In this document: positions 50,900-59,098 of the stretch, one piece after another | How positions within the stretch are numbered: position 1 is the stretch's first letter | Layout of the letters: every line of letters begins with the position of its first letter | NCBI GenBank assembly: GCA_045124505.1 | Contig: JBGVLZ010000123.1 | Coordinates: 69,764 to 133,763, forward strand | Source of the DNA: RGIG7213 sp045124505 | Lineage (GTDB): Bacteria > Bacillota > Clostridia > Oscillospirales > CAG-272 | Direction of reading: 5' to 3' | Length of the DNA stretch: 64,000 nt | Program-made: the position numbers and the translations under genes | The notes under the pieces: generated by a model | Database searches by the model: none | The model's input: the letters and a program-made list of their open reading frames with translations, nothing else | What the model was told of the DNA's origin: nothing

Positions 50900-51448
50900 A
50901 TGGCAAGCGAAAAAATCAAGGCTCAAAAACAACAGATCGTTGCTGACCTTGCTGAAAAGCTCAAGACAGCCGCTTCTTGCGTTATCGTAACATATGCCGG
51001 CATTACGGTTGAAAACGATACAAAGATGAGAGCTGAGCTCAGAGAAGCAGGCGTTGACTACTCTGTCGTTAAGAACACAATGACAAAGAGAGCTGTTGAA
51101 GAAGTAGGCTACGCACAGCTTGGCGAAGTTCTTGAAGGCATGACAGCAATTGCTATCAGCCAGGACGATGCGGTTGCTCCCGCAAAGATCCTCAAGAAGT
51201 ACGCTGACACAGTTGAGACATTTGACATAAAGGCAGGCTTTGTTGACGGTGAGATCCTTGACAAGGCAGGCGTTATGGCTCTTGCTGAAATTCCGTCCAA
51301 GGAAACTCTTATTGCGAAGATCCTCGGATGTGTTCGCTCTCCCTTGTACAACCTGGCATATGTGCTCCAGGCTATTATCGACAAGCAGGGTGAAGGCGCA
51401 CCCGCAGCTGAAGAAGCTGCACCTGCTGAAGAAGCTGCAGCAGAATAA
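50900..51448 (+). CDS. rplJ: 50S ribosomal protein L10
   Basis: 182 aa with the L10 pattern (CVIVTYAGITVENDTKMRAELREAGVDYSVVKNTMTKRA) and an Ala/Glu-rich C-terminal tail. It anchors L7/L12 on the ribosomal stalk. GGAGGTAAATA ribosome site. Confidence 0.98.
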   Translation: MASEKIKAQKQQIVADLAEKLKTAASCVIVTYAGITVENDTKMRAELREAGVDYSVVKNTMTKRAVEEVGYAQLGEVLEGMTAIAISQDDAVAPAKILKKYADTVETFDIKAGFVDGEILDKAGVMALAEIPSKETLIAKILGCVRSPLYNLAYVLQAIIDKQGEGAPAAEEAAPAEEAAAE

Positions 51449-51495
51449 TTCGGCTTCATAAAATTTACTGAAAAAATACGAAAGGTGTATTAAAA

Positions 51496-51873
51496 ATGGC
51501 TAACGAAAAAATCGAAAAGATTCTTGAAGAACTTGATTCACTTACAATACTCGAACTCGCTGACCTCGTTAAGGGTCTCGAAGAAAAATACGGCGTAAGC
51601 GCTGCTGCTCCCGTTGCAGTTGCAGGCGCTGCTGCTCCTGCTGCAGCTGCTGCAGAAGAAAAGACAGAATTCGACGTAATTCTCGCTTCCTTTGGTTCCT
51701 CCAAGCTCGGAGTTATCAAGGTTGTTCGTGAACTTACAGGTCTCGGTCTTAAGGAAGCTAAGGACATCGTTGAAGGTTGCCCCAAGGCTCTTAAGGAAGG
51801 CGTTGACAAGGCTACAGCTGAAGAATACAAGGCTAAGCTCACAGAAGCAGGCGCTACAATCGAAATCAAATAA
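51496..51873 (+). CDS. rplL: 50S ribosomal protein L7/L12
   Basis: 125 aa: dimerisation domain (LDSLTILELADLVKGLEEKYGV), Ala-rich hinge, C-terminal domain (IKVVRELTGLGLKEAKDIVEGCPKALKEGV). Follows rplJ as usual. Confidence 0.99.
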   Translation: MANEKIEKILEELDSLTILELADLVKGLEEKYGVSAAAPVAVAGAAAPAAAAAEEKTEFDVILASFGSSKLGVIKVVRELTGLGLKEAKDIVEGCPKALKEGVDKATAEEYKAKLTEAGATIEIK

Positions 51874-51890
51874 TAGAGCTTTATCTATGA

Positions 51891-51918
51891 AAACCGCACC
51901 GTCAGGTGCGGTTTTTTG
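51891..51918 (+). terminator. Terminator of rplL
   Basis: AAACCGCACC-GTCA-GGTGCGGTTTTTT stem-loop with T-run. Confidence 0.92.
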
Positions 51919-51940
51919 TTTTGTAATTGCTTATAACATC

Positions 51941-51969
51941 TTGACTTTTTATTTCTTGTGCGGTATCAT
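51941..51969 (+). promoter_or_regulatory. Promoter of the rhodanese lipoprotein gene
   Basis: TTGACT (51941-51946), 17 bp, TATCAT (51964-51969). Confidence 0.6.
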
Positions 51970-51996
51970 TTAGATATAATCAAGGAGGATGATGAT

Positions 51997-52434
51997 ATGA
52001 AGAAATTTTTGAAAATATTTTCGTTTTCATTTGCGCTTGTTTCCTCGCTTTTGCTTTTTTCCTGCAGTAACGGCGCATCCGAGACAGAACAGACTGTGAC
52101 CGATGTGAAAAGTGAAAAACCTATAAGCTATGAGCAAATAACGCAAGAAAAGGCAAAAGAGCTTATGGAAACTCAAACGGACTATGTGATAATCGATGCA
52201 AGGACAGATGAAGAATTTGCACAAGGCCACATCGAAGGTGCTGTTCTTATCCCGGAATATGAAATAGAACAGAAAGCACCGCAGATCATTCCCGACAAAG
52301 ATACGCTCATTCTTGTCTACTGCCGAAGCGGCAGAAGAAGCAAGATAGCATCAGAGGAGCTTGTAAAGCTGGGCTATACAAATGTCAAGGAATTCGGCGG
52401 CATAATCGATTGGAAATACGAAATAGTAAAATAA
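51997..52434 (+). CDS. Rhodanese-domain lipoprotein
   Basis: 145 aa from the ATG at 51997 behind CAAGGAGGATGATG. Signal peptide with lipobox LLFSCSN, then a single rhodanese domain: YVIIDARTDEEFAQGHIEGAVLIP, catalytic Cys in VYCRSGRRSKIA, and FGGIIDWKYEIV. Exported rhodaneses are thought to handle sulfur or redox chemistry outside the membrane. Confidence 0.93.
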   Translation: MKKFLKIFSFSFALVSSLLLFSCSNGASETEQTVTDVKSEKPISYEQITQEKAKELMETQTDYVIIDARTDEEFAQGHIEGAVLIPEYEIEQKAPQIIPDKDTLILVYCRSGRRSKIASEELVKLGYTNVKEFGGIIDWKYEIVK

Positions 52435-52544
52435 TTGCAGATAAATAAATATTTTTTGTTGCATATTGGATAAAATCCGTCATTTTGCACAATATAAATC
52501 GCCATAAATTGTTTATATGACGGAAAAAAATTATTTTGTTCATA

Positions 52545-52573
52545 TTGACAATATGAATTTATTATGATATAAT
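52545..52573 (+). promoter_or_regulatory. Promoter of the secreted nuclease gene
   Basis: TTGACA (52545-52550), 17 bp ending ATGA, TATAAT (52568-52573). Confidence 0.88.
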
Positions 52574-52609
52574 GAAAATGATGGAATTCTAAATTTTAGG
52601 AGAAAAAAC

Positions 52610-53668
52610 ATGAAAAAGTTTTTAGCGATTACTCTTGCCCTTACAATGATGCTTTCAGTAACCGCATCAGCAGCAAGCTTTTGGGATTACTTCGGCAGTT
52701 TGTTCGGCGGCAGTTCCAGCACTTCCACCTCAGTAACAACCACAGCAAGCAATTCTAAGACCACGACAAGCAGCGCAAAGACGACAACGAGCAGCTCCAA
52801 AACCACAACAGCATCCCAAACCACGACTTCCACAACAAAGACAAATTACAACAAGGCTATTACACCTGCAAAGACGTATAAGCCCAGCATTTCTGTTCCT
52901 GCATATTCAGGTAAGGCATACGTTGCTGTAAACGGAAACAAGCCCTTTTTCAAGGAAACAGAAAAGACAACAGTTGCATTTGAATATTACGGTGCACTCG
53001 ATTCACTTAAGAGATGTACATATACATTCGCTTGCGTAGGCAAGGAAATAATGCCTACAACTAAGAGAGGCAGCCTTTCACATAAGCCCACAGGCTGGGT
53101 ACAGAATCAGTATGATTTTGTTGAAAGCAAGAACCTTTATAACCGCTGCCACCTCATTGCATGGCAGTTGACAGGCGAAAACAACAACAAGCAGAACCTT
53201 ATTACAGGTACAAGATACATGAATGTCCAGGGTATGATCCCGTTTGAGGATATGGTTGCTGACTACGTAAAGGAAACAGGCAATCACGTTATGTACCGTG
53301 TAACACCTATTTTCAGCGGAAACAACCTGCTTGCAAGCGGTGTACTTATAGAGGGTTGGTCTGTTGAAGATTATGGCGACGGCATTTGCTTCAATGTTTA
53401 CGCATATAATGTTCAGCCCGGTGTTAAGATCGATTATAAGACAGGCAAAAACTCAGCAGATACAAGCACCACAACAACTTCAAAGCCCACAACGGAAGCA
53501 GAAAAGACTTTCGTTATAAACAAGAACGGTTACAAGGTTCACCTTCCTACTTGCGGAAGCGCTAAGAACATGAGCACAAAGAACCGTCTTGAGTTCACAG
53601 GCACTGTCAGTGAGCTTTTGGCTAAATATCCCAAGGCAGTATCCGCAGGCTGTTGCCATCCGTATTAA
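52610..53668 (+). CDS. Secreted DNA/RNA non-specific endonuclease
   Basis: 352 aa. Signal peptide, a Ser/Thr-rich linker (~30-80), a DNA/RNA endonuclease domain with NRCHLIAWQLTGENNNKQN and LITGTRYMNVQGM (the DRGH-type His and the metal-binding Asn), then a second Thr-rich linker and a C-terminal ~50-aa module with HLPTCGSAKNMSTKNR and AGCCHPY. That last module carries conserved Cys/His and is often attached to such nucleases. Likely degrades extracellular DNA for nutrients, or acts in competition or uptake. Confidence 0.92.
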   Translation: MKKFLAITLALTMMLSVTASAASFWDYFGSLFGGSSSTSTSVTTTASNSKTTTSSAKTTTSSSKTTTASQTTTSTTKTNYNKAITPAKTYKPSISVPAYSGKAYVAVNGNKPFFKETEKTTVAFEYYGALDSLKRCTYTFACVGKEIMPTTKRGSLSHKPTGWVQNQYDFVESKNLYNRCHLIAWQLTGENNNKQNLITGTRYMNVQGMIPFEDMVADYVKETGNHVMYRVTPIFSGNNLLASGVLIEGWSVEDYGDGICFNVYAYNVQPGVKIDYKTGKNSADTSTTTTSKPTTEAEKTFVINKNGYKVHLPTCGSAKNMSTKNRLEFTGTVSELLAKYPKAVSAGCCHPY

Positions 53669-53703
53669 TTCAGGTTCAGGATACTTTTCATAAGCGTAAT
53701 AAA

Positions 53704-53736
53704 ATCCCGACAGATTTTAGTCTGTCGGGATTTTTT
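53704..53736 (+). terminator. Terminator of the nuclease gene
   Basis: AATCCCGACAGA/TCTGTCGGGATT stem-loop followed by TTTT. The same stem core (CCCGACAGAT) reappears in the terminator at 61380. Confidence 0.9.
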
Positions 53737-53807
53737 GTATAACGAAAACCACATGCTTAGCAGAGGATTACGTAGATGCTTTTTTGATGAATATCCCGCC
53801 GCAGCGT

Positions 53808-53852
53808 AAGCCTTCTCAATCACTTGACTCTGTCAAGTGATTGAGAAGGCTT
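53808..53852. repeat. Perfect 20-bp-stem hairpin
   Basis: Arms AAGCCTTCTCAATCACTTGA and its exact complement with a 5-base loop CTCTG. The arms share AAGCCTT..CACTTGA with the left arm of the MITE-like repeat at 9682. Confidence 0.88.
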
Positions 53853-53943
53853 TGATGCACTTCGCCGCATCTGTGGCTGTAGATATCTTGTCAATGCTTT
53901 CGAATATATCTGAACGGTATATTTCAGTTTGTATATAGGAATA

Positions 53944-55140
53944 TTATTTTTCCAAAGAAAGCGCAGGTCTTTTTTGTACTATGTACGATACGCCTCGGTA
54001 GATCGTTTCAAACTCGGATTCAAGGAATGCTTTTACCTCAGGGCGGGCGGGATCGTTGATAAGAAGCCATTTCTGACCGTCCTTTTCCTCGTAACCGACC
54101 ACGCACAAAAGATGTCCGTTTGACTGATAGCTCGGATATCCGCTGTTTGCAAGCTGTCCCGGCTCAACTCGTATGGAGCAAGCCACAGGGTGTCCCGTGG
54201 ATATCGCATATTTGATAGCATCGATGTCGTAATAATCGATATAAGCATCATATCCAAGCTCACCTGCGTATGCGACGTTGAAAGCCCAGTTTCCGAAGCG
54301 TCCTATGCCGTAGTCACGCACACCCCATGCAACGTCCTCAACCTCAATATCCGCACCGTGATAAAGCATCAGCATTGAAAGAGAAGTTGCCGAGCATATA
54401 CTGCCGCCGATTTCGGGAACATCACCCTGACGTCTGTATGGAACCCTCAGCTTTTTGTATGTATCATCGGGAGCCTTCAGTAATGAGTCTTCTTTGTTTG
54501 CCGCAAGTGTTACGTTGTAAACAATGGGAGATGTATCTTTCGTCTGTCTTATATCTATCTTGAATTTGACGATACCCTCACACTTCTTGTTAAGCGTGAG
54601 AATGTCAATTCCTACCTTTCCGTACGAGTCTTGTGTGGACGCACTGCCCGAAAGACCTTGAATTGCACTCCACGTGCCCCATGAGTACCAGTCTGTGTAC
54701 CTGCCGCTATCAAGTTTTACCGACACCGATATTTCAACAGTACCGCCTGCGGATGATGAATTCCACGATGTTAGCATCTCCTTGAAGCTGCCGCCGAGGT
54801 TTATTTCATCGGAGATAAATGTTCCGCGCTTGGCACCGTCTGAGAGCATCAGACCGTCGTTTTTCACCTCAACCGAATTGAAACGGCCCTTGAATTCGTC
54901 AGCACGTATCATCACAGCTTTGTTACAAAGGCTGATATTGCTTATGTTAGCGTCAACATCTTCCGAAATCGTATCTTCTGCAATTTGTTCTGACGTGATC
55001 GCAGAAGAATCATCGCTTTCTTTATATGCATCGGTACTTTCACCGCATCCTGCCAAAACAGCACATAGCAATAGGACAGAGGTGATCCCCATAGCTTTGC
55101 TTTTAACGGAATTTTTTTTGAATACTGTTTCTTGTTTCAT
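53944..55140 (-). CDS. C39-like peptidase lipoprotein
   Basis: 398 aa from the ATG at 55140 (TAAGGAGAAAACGGTT upstream; a 417-aa reading starts too early). Lipobox VLAGCG, a beta-sandwich region (~90-240; GGTVEISVSVKLDSG) and a C-terminal C39_2 peptidase-like domain: Cys in GGSICSATSLSMLM, His in SNGHLLCVVGY and Asp in LLINDPA. Probably a cell-surface cysteine peptidase or cell-wall amidase-like enzyme; substrate unknown. Confidence 0.88.
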   Translation of the reverse strand: MKQETVFKKNSVKSKAMGITSVLLLCAVLAGCGESTDAYKESDDSSAITSEQIAEDTISEDVDANISNISLCNKAVMIRADEFKGRFNSVEVKNDGLMLSDGAKRGTFISDEINLGGSFKEMLTSWNSSSAGGTVEISVSVKLDSGRYTDWYSWGTWSAIQGLSGSASTQDSYGKVGIDILTLNKKCEGIVKFKIDIRQTKDTSPIVYNVTLAANKEDSLLKAPDDTYKKLRVPYRRQGDVPEIGGSICSATSLSMLMLYHGADIEVEDVAWGVRDYGIGRFGNWAFNVAYAGELGYDAYIDYYDIDAIKYAISTGHPVACSIRVEPGQLANSGYPSYQSNGHLLCVVGYEEKDGQKWLLINDPARPEVKAFLESEFETIYRGVSYIVQKRPALSLEK

Positions 55141-55593
55141 AACCGTTTTCTCCTTACAAAATTGTATAGTTATGCTCGGATCATCGAATTTTATCATATT
55201 CTGTCATTTTGATTATATCATTCTTTTTTTTCCGTGTCAATCATTTTCTGAATATTACAAATACTAACAGCACAATTTGAAAATTTATTATGCAGGTGAC
55301 GGCGGCACACTGTCAAGAGTAAGATCGTAAACAGTTGTGCAAGAGGATTGTATACATATTTTACATTATGATATACAGTGTGACGGAAAAGGTATAAAGA
55401 AATGGGGCCGACTCATTTAAGAAAATACCTTCCAAGACTAGTCACCCCCATGTATTTTTTTGAATATTTATTCTGTAGGGGAGTGCATTGCACTCCCGCT
55501 TTTGGTATATTTATACATTCAGGGGCGGACGACCGGTGGTCGCCCCTACAATGTAACCTGTATTTTTCTTAAATGAGCCGGCCATGCTTTGTT
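55141..55593. mobile_element. Gene-free stretch containing a MITE (55404-55583)
   Basis: 452 bp. 55257-55291 is a copy of the spoVT leader (ACAAATACTAACAGCAC...). 55404-55583 is a 180-bp element whose ends are inverted repeats of ~25 bp (left GGGGCCGACTCATTTAAGAA, right the complement of GGCCGGCTCATTTAAGAA). Inside are two REP-like hairpins (GTAGGGGAGTGCATTGCACT... and GGGGCGGACGACCGGTGGTC...). No transposase gene. Confidence 0.85.
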
Positions 55594-56298
55594 TCATAAT
55601 AGAACTTCTTTGTTTGTTCCGTAAAAAATATCCTCTTTGTTGCTGATGAGTTTGAAAAATTCCTCTAATTTCACCCAATAATCCGCACCGTAATCCATTT
55701 CGTATGAATGTCCCCAAATATAAAACACCTTTGGCTCTTCAGGTTTAAGCTCGATAAATTCACCGCCTAATTGCATCATTTTTTCAAAATTCAAATGATA
55801 TACTGTGGGATTAAAACGGTAAAGGTTTTCCTGTAAATCGAAACAGTTGTTTGTGGTAATTGTACGACTGTATTTAACGCCGGTGCTTTTATTTATAATC
55901 CTTGCGACTCGGTCATCATTATTTACACCGCCGCAAGGATATGCCATACCGACAACCTCATAACCTACAAGTCCGGATAAATTCAATCTGTCTGTTTCAA
56001 CCTGACGAATGATCTCTTCATCATCGCATTGAGTAAGGTTTGGGTGTGTCAGAGTGTGAACGGCAACCTCGTGCCCTTCATAAATTTGCTTGACATCTTC
56101 CGTGTGTATTTTATAATGTGCAATACGTTTGCCTTCTCGAATAAGCATACCTTTTTTTGATAATAATTCAGAGTTTAAATTAAAAGTACATTTCAAACCG
56201 TATTTGTTCAAGAGTTCAATAAGGCGAATATCCTGTGTTACGCCGTCATCATAACTAAATGTTATAGCTTTCTTTTTTACTTGTTCACGAAAAAACAT
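55594..56298 (-). CDS. Polysaccharide deacetylase (NodB/CE4 fold)
   Basis: 234 aa without signal peptide. CE4 motifs TFSYDDG, HTLTHPNL and MAYPCGG are present, with WGHSYEM near the end. Acts on N- or O-acetylated glycans. The protein stops at TNKEVLL, 10 bp before a MITE terminus, and homologs usually continue a few residues further, so the 3' end may have been changed by the insertion. AT-rich relative to neighbours. Confidence 0.85.
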   Translation of the reverse strand: MFFREQVKKKAITFSYDDGVTQDIRLIELLNKYGLKCTFNLNSELLSKKGMLIREGKRIAHYKIHTEDVKQIYEGHEVAVHTLTHPNLTQCDDEEIIRQVETDRLNLSGLVGYEVVGMAYPCGGVNNDDRVARIINKSTGVKYSRTITTNNCFDLQENLYRFNPTVYHLNFEKMMQLGGEFIELKPEEPKVFYIWGHSYEMDYGADYWVKLEEFFKLISNKEDIFYGTNKEVLL

Positions 56299-56354
56299 GG
56301 CGTACCTCCTTTTTATTCATTATACCATATCTCATCTTAAAAGTAAATCATTTC

Positions 56355-56538
56355 AGTATAAATTCCCACAAATCACAAATACTAACAGCACAATTTGAAA
56401 AATTTATTGTAGGGGCTGGCGCCCACGACAGCCCGCAAATTCCGTGTGATTATGAACGGGACGTCGAAGGCGCCGTCCCCTACAAAATGTGATAAGGAGA
56501 ATTTATATATGAAAGCAACATGAATTGTAAGAAGAATA
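56355..56538 (+). pseudogene. Duplicated spoVT leader and 5' fragment, interrupted
   Basis: AGTATA-N17-AATACTAACAGCACAATTTG (56355-56397) and GGAGAATTTATATATGAAAG plus following codons (56493-56538) match 59034-59128. The fourth codon after ATGAAAGCAACA is TGA, and similarity ends at AGAATAGA. The two parts are separated by a REP-like pair. It cannot make SpoVT. Confidence 0.85.
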
Positions 56539-56694
56539 GAGGCTCATGTTATAAAAAGTGTCTTAAATCGTTGTAAACGCAATTTTTGAATAAAAATTTT
56601 TACGAAAAAGAGCACATTTTGACCGATACATAGCAAAAGCGAGGTGAATTTCACCTCGCTTAAATTGTTTTTCAATAAAGAAAAAGCGCGTCAC

Positions 56695-56741
56695 TTGACA
56701 AAACCAGACTATTGTGATAGTATAGACTATAGAAATAGTCT
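56695..56741 (+). promoter_or_regulatory. Promoter and BlaI-type operators
   Basis: TTGACA (56695-56700), 17 bp, TAGTAT (56718-56723). Two dyads ACTATTGTGATAGT (56708-56721) and ACTATAGAAATAGT (56726-56739) share ACTAT-N4-ATAGT and cover the promoter. Autorepression by the BlaI-like protein is expected. Confidence 0.85.
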
Positions 56742-56755
56742 GTGGAGGGTTTATT

Positions 56756-57112
56756 ATGAAAGAAAAGCTTTTTGACAGTGAAGCCAAAGTGATGGAAATT
56801 ATATGGGAAAAAAGCCCTATTACAGCAAAGGATATTAGCTTAATCGCTGCCGATACAATTGGATGGAATAAAAACACCACTTATACAGTGATTAAAAAAC
56901 TTGAAGCAAAAGGATTTATTCGACGTGAAGATCCCGGATTTATTTGTACTCCGCTTGTGTCGCAAAATGAAATGCAAAAGGTGGAAGCTGCTTCTCTTAT
57001 AAAAAAGGTGTTTGGCGGATCTCGCAAAGCCTTGTTTTCGGCATTGCTTGAAGATGAGCCGTTATCCGAAGAAGAAATCAATGAGCTGCGCAAACTCATT
57101 GATAATAGGTGA
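56756..57112 (+). CDS. BlaI/MecI/CopY-family transcriptional repressor
   Basis: 118 aa winged-helix repressor: EAKVMEIIWEKSPITAKDISL and NKNTTYTVIKKLEAKGFIRRE (recognition helix), then a C-terminal dimerisation helix. Usually inactivated by cleavage by a partner M56 membrane protease, encoded next, whose start overlaps this stop (TGATG). Confidence 0.94.
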   Translation: MKEKLFDSEAKVMEIIWEKSPITAKDISLIAADTIGWNKNTTYTVIKKLEAKGFIRREDPGFICTPLVSQNEMQKVEAASLIKKVFGGSRKALFSALLEDEPLSEEEINELRKLIDNR

Positions 57113-58032
57113 TGCTTATGTTGCATGAAGTATTTTATTGGGTATTCAATATGAGCATAACTGCTACCATAACCGGCGTGATCATTATGCTTGTCAGACG
57201 AATTAAAAAAATTCCGAGAAGGCTAACGATGTTTCTCTGGATTGTTCCTTTTCTTAGAATGGCGTTTCCTTTTGGGCTCAACAGTCCGTATGGTTTGATG
57301 GCATTATTATCCAAACTAACTACAAAAACCATCGTTGTGTATCAGCCTACTGACGATATCGCTTTTTCAATGACGAATAGCGTTATGGCGGCGGATACTT
57401 ATTTCCCGATAACATATAAGGTCGATATACTCGACGATATTTTTCGTGTAGCCTCGGTTGTATGGATTATTGTTTCGCTGGCGATTCTTTTGATGTTGGT
57501 GGTTACATATTTTATGACAATTTATGAAATTAAGGATTCAAATCATCTAAAAGATAATATCTATCTATCGGAGAAAATTGTATCTCCTGCAGTGTATGGT
57601 ATTGTAAAACCTAAAATCATTTTGCCCGCCTCTTACAAGGACAGCGATATTGAATTAATTGTACTGCATGAAAAAACACATACACGCAGTTTTGATAATC
57701 TGTGGCGAATTATAGCATTTGTAATTGTTGCAGTACACTGGTTCAATCCATTTAGTTGGTTGTTTTTAAAAGGGTTTCTTGCAGATCTCGAACTTTCTTG
57801 CGATGAGCGTGTTCTTACAAAGATCGGATATGACCGTGCAAAAGATTATGCAGCTTCCTTGTTAGAAAGTAAAGAAGGAGCAACTGTATTCGCATCAGCT
57901 TTTGGAGGTGCAAAGATACGTACACGAATTGAGAACATATTATCCTTTAAGAAGTTGACTTGGCTTTCGCTTATAGTATTCATTGCGTTAATTGGTGTGA
58001 TTTTCTATGTACTGTTAACAAATGCAGGATGA
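57112..58032 (+). CDS. M56-family membrane metallopeptidase (BlaR1-like)
   Basis: 306 aa from the ATG at 57112 in TGATG with the blaI stop. Four or so membrane helices, zinc motif LHEKTHTRSFD (HExxH) and the downstream ELSCDERV metal ligand. It lacks the C-terminal penicillin-binding sensor domain of true BlaR1, so the signal is not evidently a beta-lactam. Confidence 0.92.
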   Translation: MLMLHEVFYWVFNMSITATITGVIIMLVRRIKKIPRRLTMFLWIVPFLRMAFPFGLNSPYGLMALLSKLTTKTIVVYQPTDDIAFSMTNSVMAADTYFPITYKVDILDDIFRVASVVWIIVSLAILLMLVVTYFMTIYEIKDSNHLKDNIYLSEKIVSPAVYGIVKPKIILPASYKDSDIELIVLHEKTHTRSFDNLWRIIAFVIVAVHWFNPFSWLFLKGFLADLELSCDERVLTKIGYDRAKDYAASLLESKEGATVFASAFGGAKIRTRIENILSFKKLTWLSLIVFIALIGVIFYVLLTNAG

Positions 58033-58045
58033 GAGGAGAATGAGT

Positions 58046-59029
58046 ATGAAAAGTAAACAATTTAATCGATATTATCTGTTTTCTTGCCTTGGTGTTTTGA
58101 TAGCATCGTATTATCCGTTATCGATGGGTGTTCGTGTGATTACTGATATGCTTGCTAACGGAACTGTAATGAAAGAGAACTATCCAAAATATATTATTCC
58201 GTATACGCCGATCAGCGTTGCTATCATAATCGGTGTCATCTTAATGCCATTGTTTATTAGAGTGTTTAAGAAATTTGCATTTGTCGGCGGAGCTGTTTCT
58301 GCAACAGTTGTTTTCTTTGGATTGGAGTTGTTGCTTGAGAAGAAGGTCGTGGTGTCAACGGCTGAAACTGTCACAAAACTTGAGGACTGGCAGATGTTTA
58401 TGTGTTACATTCCTCCGGAGGGCTGGGGAGAAACTGTAACCACATACAAGACGCAAACGGCAGTTGATATCTTGATGGGCGACTATAATCCTGCATTCAA
58501 GATGCATTTTTATATTATTTCCATTGTACTGATCATTACAATCCTGAACTGCCTGTATGGCTTTGGACAAATGATAAAGAGCGGTGAAAACAAACGTCTT
58601 AAGTCTTTGGTTGTACAATCAGCATGTTCCATTACATTCCTTGGCCTTTGTATACTTGCTTGCTTCACAGCTTTCTGGAGAGATGGCAGCATCCAAGTAT
58701 CCCCTTTGTCTGCAGCGTTAATGACAATATTCTTTGTTCTTTTGGGTATAACTGTTGGCGTGTTTGTAGGATCGCTCCTTTTGGGGAAAGGGAAACTTGT
58801 TTCAATTTGGATTCCGTCGATTGTTGCTTCGGCAATGACACTTCTTATGTATCTAGGCGAAATGTTCTTGCTGAACGGACATTTATATAGCTTTGGTACA
58901 GGATTTGTTTTTGAGAGTATTCCCGGAATCGTCTTTGCTCCTATGGATATAATAATTGTTTTTACATCTGGATTGACAAATTTTATTATTTGCTATTTTT
59001 TGAATTATAAAAAACCACCTGAAGCATAA
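58046..59029 (+). CDS. Polytopic membrane protein of the BlaI-M56 cassette
   Basis: 327 aa from the ATG at 58046 (GAGAGGAGAATGAGT upstream; other in-frame ATGs at 58022 and 58040 are too far or too close to this site). About eight membrane helices and one extracytoplasmic loop (~95-145; WQMFMCYIPPEGWGETVTTYKTQ). No family recognised. Overlaps the M56 gene; it may be the effector or sensor of this regulatory unit. Confidence 0.75.
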   Translation: MKSKQFNRYYLFSCLGVLIASYYPLSMGVRVITDMLANGTVMKENYPKYIIPYTPISVAIIIGVILMPLFIRVFKKFAFVGGAVSATVVFFGLELLLEKKVVVSTAETVTKLEDWQMFMCYIPPEGWGETVTTYKTQTAVDILMGDYNPAFKMHFYIISIVLIITILNCLYGFGQMIKSGENKRLKSLVVQSACSITFLGLCILACFTAFWRDGSIQVSPLSAALMTIFFVLLGITVGVFVGSLLLGKGKLVSIWIPSIVASAMTLLMYLGEMFLLNGHLYSFGTGFVFESIPGIVFAPMDIIIVFTSGLTNFIICYFLNYKKPPEA

Positions 59030-59033
59030 TTAC

Positions 59034-59063
59034 GGTATATTTCTTCTTAATTTACAGATACTA
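59034..59063 (+). promoter_or_regulatory. SigG/SigF-like promoter of spoVT
   Basis: GGTATA (59034-59039), 17 bp, GATACTA (59057-59063), one mismatch from the SigG -10 CATACTA. spoVT is SigG-controlled in Bacillus. The same layout occurs at 56355-56384. Confidence 0.65.
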
Positions 59064-59098
59064 ACATCACAATTTGTAATTTAAGGAGAAATGTATAT

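Larger units (their letters stand above)
56299..56755. repeat. Gene-free stretch: spoVT leader copy, REP-like pair, blaI operator region
   Basis: 457 bp. 56355-56404 repeats the spoVT promoter and leader. 56409-56483 is a REP-like pair with facing GTAGGGG and CCCCTAC feet. 56487-56538 repeats the spoVT ribosome site and first codons. 56695-56741 is the blaI promoter and operator. Confidence 0.8.

Noticed and set aside
55404..55583. Complete insertion sequence
   Set aside because: Only ~180 bp with inverted ends and no transposase reading frame, so MITE is the better call.
57112..58032. True BlaR1 beta-lactam sensor
   Set aside because: The C-terminal penicillin-binding sensor domain is missing and no beta-lactamase is linked, so only an M56 peptidase is supported.
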